A DNA stretch of 64,000 nt, from contig OX104112.1 of the NCBI GenBank assembly GCA_944474755.1, positions 3,134,001-3,198,000 on the forward strand. The letters are read 5' to 3'. The notes under the pieces were generated by a model. The model was not told the origin of the DNA and searched no databases. It worked only from the letters and a program-made list of their open reading frames with translations. The position numbers and the translations under genes are program-made. The DNA is from Limnoperna fortunei. Lineage: Eukaryota > Mollusca > Bivalvia > Mytilida > Modiolidae. Below, in pieces: positions 41,601-53,600 of this stretch. The first letter of the stretch is position 1. Each line of letters opens with the position of its first letter.

Positions 41601-44600
41601 TTTTCCCATAGGGTTCTATGTTAAACTAAGTCCTGCAGTGGCGGCCATTTTGAATTTCCAATTCCCATCTAAAACACAAACTTTATAGAGGACCATCCAA
41701 ACAATATTGCTAGGAAGTTTTGTTTTGATTGGTTAAACGGTTTCAGAGAAGAAGCCCTTTTAAATTTTTTTCCCATAGGGTCCTATGTTAAACCAAGTCC
41801 TGCGGTGGCGGCCATTTTGAATTTCCGATTGGGATAAAAAACATTAACTTTATAGATATAGAGGACCATCCAAACAATATTGCTAGTAAGTTTTGTTTCC
41901 ATTGGTTAGCCGGTTTCAGAAAAGAAGCATTTCAAACTTTTTCCCATAGGGTCCTATGTTAAATTAAGTCCTGCGGTGGCAGCCATTTTGAATTTCCAAT
42001 TGCCATAAAAACACAAACTTTATAGAGGACCATCCAAACAATATTGCTAGTAAGTTTTTGTTTCCATTGATTAACCGGTTTCAGAGAAGAAGCCTTTTAA
42101 AACTTTTTCCCATAGGGTTCTATGTTAAACTAAGTCCTGCGGTGGCGGCCATTTTTAATTTCCAATTCCCATCTAAAACACAAACTTTATAGAGGACCAG
42201 CCAAACAATATTGCTAGGAAGTTTTGTTTTGATTGGTTAAACGGTTTCAGAGAAGAAGCCCTTTTTAACTTTTTTCCCATAGTGTCCTATGTTAAACTAA
42301 GTCTTGAGGTGGCGGCCATATTGGTTTACCAATCAAAATAAAAAACACAAACTTTGTAAAGGTCCATCCAATGAACATTATGGCCACGTTTGGTTTCAAT
42401 TGGCCAAGTGGTTTCAGAGGAGAAGATTAAAATGTAAAAAGTTTACAGGAGCTGACGACGACGCCGACGGACGCAAAGTGATAACAATAGCTCACCTGAC
42501 CCTTTGGGTCAGGTGAGCTAAAAAATCGATAATATATTGTCTACGTGATTTAGACGCTTGCTAAATTGTAATTGTACATGATAAAAAGCGTACTTAGGAC
42601 CGAGAATACAGTTAAATGTCCGGTATATTTTAAAGGAACTTTCTCAAAGTTGTTGACTATGTTGACTTTCTCAAAGCAATGAAAAATTAAGTTGCGCCAG
42701 TAATGACCCAGGAGGTTTTTTTAAAACGCGTCAATTCATCGAAAAATGCGGGCTCTCTAGATTGAACACTGTAAGGGAAGGGTTAGGGTTGGGGTAGGAG
42801 TGAGGAATGGTTATAATAGGGTTAGAGTTAATGCAGGGTTAGGGTAAGAGTGAGGTATGGTTATTATAGGGTTAGAGTTAATGTAGGGTTAGGGTTAGGG
42901 TATAAGAGTGAGGGATGGCTATAATAGGGTTAGAGTTAATGTAGGGTTATAATTAGGGTTGGGGTAAGAGTGAGGGATGGTTATAATAAGGTTTGAGTTA
43001 ATGTAGGGTTAGGGTTGGGGTAAGAGTGAGGGATGGTTATAATAGGGTTAGAGTTAATGTAGGGTTAGGTTGGGGTAAGAGTGAGGGATGGTTATAATAG
43101 GGTTAGAGTTAATGTAGGGTTAGGTTGGGGTAAGATTGAGGTATGGTTATAATAGGGTTAGAGTTAATGTAGGGTTAGGGTTAGGGTAAGAGTGAGGGAT
43201 GGTTATAATAGGGTTAGAGTTAATGTAGGGTTAGGGTTAGGGTTGGGGTAAGAGTGAGGGATGGTTATAATAAGGTTTGAGTTAATGTAGGGTTAGGGTT
43301 GGGGTAAGAGTGAGGGATGGTTATAATAGGGTTAGAGTTAATGTAGGGTTAGGTTGGGGTAAGAGTGAGGGATGGTTATAATAGGGTTAGAGTTAATGTA
43401 GGGTTAGGTTGGGGTAAGATTGAGGTATGGTTATAATAGGGTTAGAGTTAATGTAGGGTTAGGGTTAGGGTAAGAGTGAGGGATGGTTATAATAGGGTTA
43501 GAGTTAATGTAGGGTTATAATTAGGGTTGGGGTAAGAGTGAGGGATGGTTATAATAAGGTTTGAGTTAATGTAGGGTTAGGGTTGGGGTAAGAGTGAGGG
43601 ATGGTTATAATAGGGTTAGAGTTAATGTAGGGTTAGGTTGGGGTAAGAGTGAGGGATGGTTATAATAGGGTTAGAGTTAATGTAGGGTTAGGTTGGGGTA
43701 AGATTGAGGTATGGTTATAATAGGGTTAGAGTAAATGTAGGGTTAGGGTTAGGGTAAGAGTGAGGGATGGTTATAATAGGGTTAGAGTTAATGTAGGGTT
43801 AGGATTGGGTAAGAGTGAGGTATGGTTATAATAGGGTTAGAGTTAATGTAGGGTTAGGTTGGGGTAAGAGTGAGGGATGGTTAAAATAGGGTTAGAGTTA
43901 ATGCAGGGTTAGGGTTGGGGTAAGAGTGAGGGATGGTTATAATAGGGTTAGAGTTAATGTAGGGTTAGGATTGGGTAAGAGTGAGGTATGGTTATAATAG
44001 GGTTAGAGTTAATGTAGGGTTAGGATTGGGTAAGAGTGAGGTATGGCTATAATAGGGTTAGAGTTAATGTAGGGTTAGGGTTGGGGTAAGAGCGAGGGAT
44101 GGTTAAAATAGGGTTAGAGTTAATGCAGGGTTAGGGTTGGGGTAAGAGTGAGGTATGGCTATAATAGGGTTAGAGTTAATGTAGGGTTAGGGTTGGGGTT
44201 AGAGTGAGGTATGGTTATAATAGGGTTAGAGTTAATGTAGGGTTAGGATTGGGTAAGAGTGAGGGATGGTTATAATAGGGTTAGAGTTAATGTAGGGTTA
44301 GGTTGGGGTAAGATTGAGGTATGGTTATAATAGGGTTAGAGTTAATGTAGGGTTAGGGTTAGGGTAAGAGTGAGGGATGGTTATAATAGGGTTAGAGCTA
44401 ATGTAGGGTTAGGATTGGGTAAGAGTGAGGGATGGTTATAATAGGGTTAGAGTTAATGTAGGGTTAGGTTGGGGTAAGAGTGAGGGATGGTTATAATAGG
44501 GTTAGAGTTAATGTAGGGTTAGGGTTGTGGTAAGAGTGAGGGATGGTTAAAATAGGGTTAGAGTTAATGCAGGGTTAGGGTTGGGGTAAGAGTGAGGGAT

Positions 44601-47600
44601 GGTTATAATAGGGTTAGAGTTAATGTAGGGTTAGGATTGGGTAAGAGTGAGGTATGGTTATAATAGGGTTAGAGTTAATGTAGGGTTAGGATTGGGTAAG
44701 AGTGAGGTATGGCTATAATAGGGTTAGAGTTAATGTAGGGTTAGGGTTGGGGTTAGAGTGAGGTATGGTTATAATAGGGTTAGAGTTAATGTAGGGTTAG
44801 GGTTGGGGTTAGAGTGAGGTATGGTTATAATAGGGTTAGAGTTAATGCAGGGTTAGGGTTGGGGTAAGAGTGAGGTATGGTTATAATAGGGTTAGAGTTA
44901 ATGTAGGGTTAGGATTGGGTAAGAGTGAGGTATGGTTATAATAGGGTTAGAGTTAATGTAGGGTTAGGATTGGGGTTAGAGTGAGGTATGGTTATAATAG
45001 GGTTAGAGTTAATGCAGGGTTAGGGTTGGGGTTAGAGCGAGGGATGGTTATAATAGGGTTAGAGTTAATGCAGGGTTAGGGTTGGGGTAAGAGTGAGGTA
45101 TGGTTATAATAGGGTTAGAGTTAATGTAGGGTTAGGATTGGGTAAGAGTGAGGTATGGTTATAATAGGGTTAGAGTTAATGTAGGGTTAGGATTGGGTAA
45201 GAGTGAGGTATGGTTAAAATAGGGTTAGAGTTAATGCAGGGTTAGGGTTGGGGTAAGAGTGAGGGATGGCTATAATAGGGTTAGAGTTAATGTAGGGTTA
45301 GGGTTGTGGTAAGAGTGAGGAATGGTTATAATAGGGTTAGAGTTAATGTAGGGTTAGGTTGGGGTTAGAGTGAGGTATGGTTATAATAGGGTTAGAGTTA
45401 ATGTAGGGTTAGGGTTAGGGTAAGAGTGAGGGATGGCTATAATAGGGTTAGAGTTAATGTAGGGTTAGGTTGGGGTAAGAGTGAGGGATGGTTATAATAG
45501 GGTTAGAGTTAATGTAGGGTTAGGTTGGGGTAAGAGTGAGGTATGGTTATAATAGGGTTAGAGTTAATGTAGGGTTAGGGTTAGGGTAAGAGTGAGGGAT
45601 GGCTATAATAGGGTTAGAGGTAATGCAGGGTTAGTGTTGGGGTTGGGGTAGGAGTGAGGTATGGTTATAATAGGGTTAGAGTTAATGTAGGGTTATGGTT
45701 TGAGTAGGGTAAGGGTGAATCTACTTGAACAATTATTTCTTGTTGATATTCTTTTAATCATTTTGGTTTTTTGGTACACTTATTTTCAATAACTTATCCG
45801 ATACAAGTGATACTGGGTAATGATTAAATGAATTCCTCCTACACCATAACCAACGTGGCGTTTTGGAGAATTTCTGACGATACATTTCATACATACCTAT
45901 ATCACTTAAGTAGATTTGGATTATAAGACCTAAGGTATAGTTAGACTTCTATATACTTAATTGAATCTGGTCATGCTGCCCTGCTTTATCTAACGGTGAT
46001 TTATGGACCAAAATTTTTTTTTATACATGAACTTATTAACACCTTCCATTTGTGACCCAGAGGGAGGAAAATTATATGTAAACTGTTGAATGTGAAATGT
46101 GACTGTACACAACTACCCAATGGTAAAAACACTTCCATGTCAATATGGTTATATATTCAACCTCAACTTTATTTCTGTGAAATGTACAACCTCTGGTTTT
46201 TATACATATTCATTGCATCTTGACCTGTTTTATATTCTACTGCTAGTATTAAAGTATATTTCAAAGTCTTATTGAGCTAACATCAACGGAGTGACATTCT
46301 TACACATCAACGGAGTGACATTCTTACACATCAACGGAGTGACATTCTTACACATCAACGGAGTGACATTCTTACACATCAACGGAGTGACATTCTTACA
46401 CATCAACGGAGTGACATTCTTACACATCAACGGAGTGACATTCTTACACATCAACGGAGTGACATACACAAACGGCACAAGGAAATTATTATTTCTATTA
46501 ATTATCTATTATTATAGATAATTATTATTAACAAATGTCAACTGTCATTATGCCTACTGTCATTATCCCTACAGTCAACATGTCAACTGACATTATGCCT
46601 ACTGTCAACCTGTCAACAGGCATTATGCCTACTGTTAACCTGTCAACTGTCATGCCTACAGTCAACATGTCAACTGACATTATGGCTACTGTCAACCTGT
46701 CAACTGGCATTATGCTTACTGTCAACTGTCATTATGCCTACAGTAAACATGTCAACTGTCATTGTGTCTACTGTCATCCTGTCAACTGTCATTATGTCTA
46801 CTGTCAACCTGTCTATCTAATAATATCTAATAACATAATTCTACCAAGTATTACTTATATAGCCTTTAAATTAAGAAATAATTCATGGCTTTCACAATTT
46901 TACAGATTATTTAAATATGGGTAGACATTTTATTTATGAATATTTTGCCATGAGTGTCTTTCTTTTAGGTTTTGTCCTTTCCATCTGTATTGTCTGCAGT
47001 ATGATTCATAACAATTGGCCACAGGCAAAATTGATCGATTAACATGACCTCCTGGCTAGTTAAATTGTAAAACAAAATGTCAAGTTTTGTAATGAATTTA
47101 ACTGGTTAGTGATAAACAATACAAGCATAGGCATGGAGCATGGTATTTTTTCTACTGGAGAAAGTTTCTCTATAAAGTTTCATTTTACTTCCGTTTACAT
47201 TCTATCAAGGATGACTTTTATTAGACAACAGATTTTGTTAAAATATTGCGCAGCTGCTAACTACTATGTAAGTAAGATCAATTTCAATTTTCAGCACTAT
47301 ACATTTTCTAGTTTTTTAGTAAGACCAATTAAAAAAAAAGTCAATAATTTGCCAAATTCAGCAATGTTTGTCATTATTTTATTCTGTCCAGTTTTTATTG
47401 GGGAGGAAGCCGGAGTACCCAGAGAAAACCCCGACATTTGGTAGGAATATTTGCAATCCTTGTCAAAATTAAAATCGAGCTACCCTTCCTACCGAGACTT
47501 GAACCTGCAACCGCAGTGTTGTCAGACCATGCTATCAATAGTAGACGAAATGCCATTAACCAGTCGGCTACCGAGGCCCTCTATAAATAAGAAAATATTT

Positions 47601-50600
47601 TTATCTTTCAATATTACACTGAATGACTGTCTTTATAATTGTAGAAATACATGTCAAAGGAGCACGAATCCACCAATGATGACACCACAAGGACTCAGCC
47701 CTCTGTCCAAGGTAAATTTTGTCAACAATACATGATATGATTGAACTGATGAGGAAATGAAATGTTTATTTATTTCGATTGATTTATAGGGCTGAACAAC
47801 AGTTGGTAGCACTATAGAGCCGGTAATTGTTTGAAAGTAAGGGCGATTTGTCAACAATAATGTTATGTAACAACATTGCAGTGTTACAGTTATAAAACTT
47901 TAATCATGGTTCCCTGGAACATTCTCATGTGAATGATAAACAGATAAACAACAACATACACAATCTGGCAAAATCCTGACACATTCAGTTAGAAAATTGC
48001 CAAGGTGCAATGCACTTTATTGATCAGATGCATGATACTGCATGCATACAGAGTAGAAATTATGATTTTTTTGGAATATTCTCGTTAGAATGATAAACAG
48101 ATAAACAACAGCATACATGAACTGGCAAAATCCTTACACATTCAGTTAGGAAATTTCTGAGATACAATTCACTCGATTGATTGGCTACATTATACTGCAT
48201 GCAGCCAATTAAAAGTTTGCTTTCTCACACAATTAATTTGAGGATATTCCACTCCTGTAACTTTATTGATAACATTGTTTTAGTTGTGATTTAATATAAA
48301 ATCTGTTATTTTGGGAATTTATTATCTAAATATGTCAGGGATAGGTGGAAACAGAAAACATGGCTTGTGGATTGGTGGTCACAGAAAACCTAACTTGTGG
48401 ATTGGTGGTCACAGAAAACCTGACTTGTGGATTGGTGGACACAGAAAACATGACTTGTGGATTGCTGGTCACAGAAAACCTGACTTGTGGATTGGTGGTC
48501 ACAGAAAACCTGACTTGTGGATTGCTGGTCACAGAAAACCTAACTTGTGGATAGGTGGTCACAGAAAACCTAACTTGTGGATTGATGGTCACAGAAAACC
48601 TGACTTGTGGATTGGTGGTCACAGAAAACCTAACTTGTGGATTGGTGGTCACAGAAAACATGACTTGTGGATTGGTGGTCACAGAAAACCTAACTTGTGG
48701 ATTGGTGGTCACAGAAAACCTGACTTGTGATGATGGAGTTTAAAATTTAAGCTATTATTTTTCAGATCTCCTTAAAGAATTGAAGGAGCTTGGGCTTGAG
48801 ACAGTGTCTGAGTTTAAACAAATGCTTCAGCAAGGTAAATACAAGTGTTACTGGAATCGTGTGTATTTAGTAGGACCATATGGTGTGGGCAAAACAACCT
48901 TGGCCAAACTCTTAGTAGAGGAGGAAATCCCTGACACATGGAATTCTACTGATGGCATATTTATATATCTTGGGCGAGCTGCAATGGACACAGACAGCAA
49001 AAAATGGGTGCCTCTGAAAAAAGGTAGTCTAATATACAGTTTATATCTCAATGAACATGTGAAGAATACTTATAGAAGCGGAACAGATATTTTTATTTTG
49101 TTGATTTTAATGCTTTTATTTCTTTTGTTATAGTATTATACTTGATGAGCTACTTGAAGGCATATTAAGGCCATGTAAAAAATCCTTAGCTTCTCCGGCC
49201 ACTTTTCAAATTTTTTGATGAGGCAGGGAGTAGTCTTTTTTTTCCTTGTTTTTTCTTAAAAAAATTGTTGCTTCTCAGGCCATTTGTCAATTTTTTTAAT
49301 GAGGCAGGGCGGCTTTTTATACCCCCGCTCGACAGAGTCGGGGGTATATAGTGGTCCTCATGTCCGTCCGTCCGTCCGTTCGTCCGTCCACATTTGGTCT
49401 CCGGATGATAATTCAAAAAGTTTACATCCGATTTGAATGAAACTTTGGGATATTGTTATATATCAGGTTGGTAAGAAGCCTATCGATTTTGAGGGAAATC
49501 CGTCAAATTTCAAGGTCACAGTCCACGAAAAACGTTAAAAATTTTAACATAAAAGTTGTTTCCGGACAATAACTCAAAAAGTTTACATCCGATTTGAATG
49601 AAACTTTGGGATATTGTTATATATAAGGTTGGTAAGAAGCCTATCGATTTTGGGGGAAATCCTTCAAATTTCAAGGTCACAGTCCACGAAAAAGGTTAGA
49701 AATTTTAACAAAAAAGTTGTTTCCGGACAATAACTCAAAAAGTTTACATCCGATTTGAATGAAACTTTGGGATATTGTCATATATCAGGTTGGTAAGAAG
49801 CCTATCGATTTGGGGGGAAATCCGTCAAATTTCAAGGTCACAGTCCACGAAAAACGTTAGAAATTTTAACATAAAAGTTGTTTCCGGACAATAACTCTAA
49901 AAGTTTGCATCCGATTTGAATAAAACTTTGGGATATTGTTATATATCAGGTTGGTAAAAAGCCTTTTGATTTTGGGGGAAATCCATCAAATTTTAAGGTC
50001 GCAGTCCACGAAAAACTTTAGAAATTTTCACAAAAGCGGGGGTATCAGCGATCGCTAGATCGACTTTGTCTAGTTTTTTTTTGGCATGTACTTGTGGAAA
50101 CTTTCATAAGTGGCTTTAATTGATTCTAACAGTCACCAAGCGTACTCTCTGTCATATAATTGCAATGAATTGTCCACGGTATTATTGTTTTTCCTCCCGA
50201 AAGGACTTGGCATGATGACATGCTGATGGAAGTCAAACAAACGATGTATATTTTATGTATATATACGTTTCGCTGATTATTAAGATCATAAATTTTACCG
50301 GTAATGGAAACAGACGAGAAAAATTTACCGGCTGGGAAACGGAACTGACGATTTTTTAAATTTTTTTTTTGGAATGATAAAAAACGACGAATGGGGTGGG
50401 TTAAAGTGACATGCGGCGGGGCCTGAGAAGCTTATAATATTTTTTTGGCCTAAGGATATTGCAGTTGATTGACGTAGAAGAATAAAGAAGTACATTTGTC
50501 ACAATATTTGTGTATTGCGTTAGAAGTTTTGATCTTTTGATTTTGACACGACATTTGTACATTGCCCTAAGAAGATTTTGACCTATTTTTTGAAACATTT

Positions 50601-53600
50601 GTGTAATTGCCCTATAAACATATTGACCTATTGATTTTGATGCAACATTTGTGTATTGCCCTGGCAAAACATTGATTTTGACAAAACATTTGTGTATTGC
50701 TCTAACAAGATATTGACCTATAGATTTTGACATTTGAACATAAAGCAAACATCCAATAAATTTATTTTGTTATTATGAATGAACTATGTACTGAATTACA
50801 GACACATTATACAAATCAATGCTTCTTCAAAGCAGTTTTTCTTTTTAGGCACAATACTCAATGCAGCAGTAATGAGTTTACTGAAATCAAAGAAGAATAC
50901 TGTGACACAGCCATTAAAAGAACCTTCTGGTGAGTTTGGGGTATTTGGTACGTTAAACAAATTCAAAAATTTAATTATCTAATATAGAAATAATTCATGT
51001 TAGCTGTAGTTTTTAATTGTTTTACAATGGATGGTGATGCATATCACGTAAGCGAGGGGATAAAATAATGACATAAATAGCCATCCTGTTGTAAAACAAT
51101 TATAAAGTACAGCCTCCATTAATACGACAATTCTGGTACATTTAGCTATAGCCGACACGATTTTTGCTAAACTGGCTGTTCTGTCAATTTAACACACAAT
51201 ATTTTGAAACAGATAATTGTAGAGCATCAGTATTGAGGTCAATAGGTTTCCTGTGGGAGTTACTGTTTTGTAACTGGAACAGCTCTTTAAGGCATGCCCT
51301 CCTCGTCGTGTGTTGCTGATACATAAATCCTTTTTACCAGAGCTCTGGTCTTACAACCTTTAAAGCACATATAAGAAATAGTTATAGACTGCTAACACAA
51401 ATCCTATATCACATTGAAACCCATGAAGTAAGAAAATGGAGTACAAAGTGGAGATAATCCAAACATCAACTGTCTGATAACAAAATGTTATACAAATTCT
51501 ATGATACATACAAAGAGGAGATAATTCAAACACCAACTGTCTGATAACAAAATGTTATACAAATCCTACATCACATACAAAGAGGAGATAATCCAAACAT
51601 CAACTGTCTGATAACAAAATGTTATACAAATCCTACATCACATACAAAGAGGAGATAATCCAAACACCAACTGTCTGATAACAAAATGTTATACAAATCC
51701 TACATCACATACAAAGAGGAGATAATCCAAACACCAACTGTCTGATAACAAAATGTTATACAAATCCTACATCACATACAAAGAGGAGATAATCCAAACA
51801 TCAACTGTTGAATCACATTACATACAGTTATACATAGAATTGGTAGAATTATATATTGTTGTGTGCACAGGTAATGGTGGTTATGTTTGCATGGATTTAT
51901 TTATCATTGAGTGATCATAAACTAATATGTCATTAAAAGACAATGTGTTACTTTCAGAAGCAATAACAAGACCTGTGCAGAAAGAACAACCCATGTTGGG
52001 CGCTGTGGGCAGGGTCGATTCTACTACTGGGCCAAGTAAAGAAACAGAACAAGGAGGTCCTTCAGATGACGAAATTATGGCTTTAGTTTTAAAGGAGTGC
52101 CGCCAAGGAGACTATAAGATGATTGTCGTACCAATCGATATATGGGACTTTGGAGGTCAGAAGATTTATTATCTGACCCACCAACTTTTTATTTCCAGTA
52201 GAGGGACCTTTGTCGTTACTTTCAATGGAAGTAAAGACATAACAGAAGATATGCCAGATATGGCGTTTCTACCAGGATTTAAAGGACGAACCACCACCGC
52301 AGGTAAAAAAAAACTTGTGTCACTCATAGATTGTAATGTCAGTTGTATCTGTCATTGTTTATTATGCACGTTATTGACAAGACTGTCAGTAAAAGTTTAG
52401 ACACTCACACATATCTGTGCATATACTGATAAGACTGTCAGTAATAGTTTGGACTGTCACACATATCTGGGAAAATACTGATAAGACTGTCAGTAATAGT
52501 TTAGACTGTCACACAATTCTGGGAAAATACTGATAAGTCTGTCAGTAATAGTTTGGACAGTCACACATATCTGGGAAAATACTGATAAGACTGTCAGTAA
52601 TAGTTTGGACTGTCACACATATCTGGGAAAATACTTATAAGACTGTCAGTAATAGATTGGACTGTCACACATATCTGGGAAAATACTTATAAGACTGTCA
52701 GTAATAGTTTGGACAGTCACACATATCTGGGAAAATACTGATAAGACTGTCAGTAATAGTTTGGACTGTCACACATATCTGGGAAAATACTGATAAGACT
52801 GTCAGTAATAGTTTGGACTGTCACACATATCTGGTAAAATACTGACAAGACTGTCAGTAATAATGTGGACAGTCACACATATCTGGGAAAATACTGATAA
52901 GACTGTCAGTAATAATTTGGACAGTCACACATATCTGGGAAAATACTGATAATACTGTCAGTAATAGTTTAGACAGTCACACATATCTGGGAAAATACTT
53001 ACAAGACTGTCAGTAATAGTTTGGACAGTCACACATATCTGGGAAAATACTGATAATACTGTCAGTAATAGTTTAGACAGTCACACATATCTGGGAAAAT
53101 ACTTACAAGACTGTCAGTAATAGTTTGGACAGTCACACATATCTGGGAAAATACTGATAAGACTGTCAGTAATGGTTTGGACAGTCACACATATCTGGGA
53201 AAATACAGATAAGACTGTCAGTAATAGTTTGGACAGTCACACATATCTGGGAAAATACTGACAAGACTGTCAGTAATAGTTTGGACTGTCACTCATATCT
53301 GTGAAAATACCGATAAAACTGTCAGTAATAGTTTGGACAGTCACACATATCTGGGAAAATACTGATAAGACTGTCAGTAATAATTTGGACAGTCACACAT
53401 ATCTGGGAAAATACTTACAAGACTGTCAGTAATAGTTTGGACTGTCACACATATCTGGGAAAATACTGATAAGACTGTCAGTAATAATTTGGACAGTCAC
53501 ACATATCTGGGAAAATACTGACAAGACTGTCAGTAATAGTTTGGACTGTCACACATATCTGGGAAAATACTTATAAGACTGTCAGTAATAGTTTGGACTG

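Larger units (their letters stand above)
40503..42771 (-). mobile_element. CAGTGTTC-family DNA transposon, copy 2 (2269 bp, carries a nested insertion)
   Basis: Ends CAGTGTTCAATCTAGAA and CTCTAGATTGAACACTG are inverted repeats flanked by TAAGGG on both sides (40497-40502 and 42772-42777). It is collinear with 19618-20752 except for 41080-42519, a family A element absent from copy 1. It carries a hairpin (40657-40770) and a minus-strand frame (40878-41051). It sits inside the 57-bp minisatellite, so it is younger than the array at that spot. Confidence 0.9.

Noticed and set aside
39840..45715. Chromosome end or true telomere
   Set aside because: TTAGGG motifs are embedded in a 57-bp unit, the array is inside an intron, and unique sequence and exons follow on both sides.
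46280..46466. CRISPR-like regular repeats
   Set aside because: The 24-bp units are directly adjacent with no spacers, and the genome is eukaryotic; it is a plain minisatellite.
47109..47735. Frames of 111 and 94 codons near exon 6
   Set aside because: They run through a SINE. Only 47645-47711 has fitting splice sites and phase, and in a different frame from the gene-like reading of these ORFs.
48311..48730. 139-codon WIGGHRKPDL-type repeat protein
   Set aside because: It is a 30-bp minisatellite inside intron 6, with three open frames and no splice or start context.
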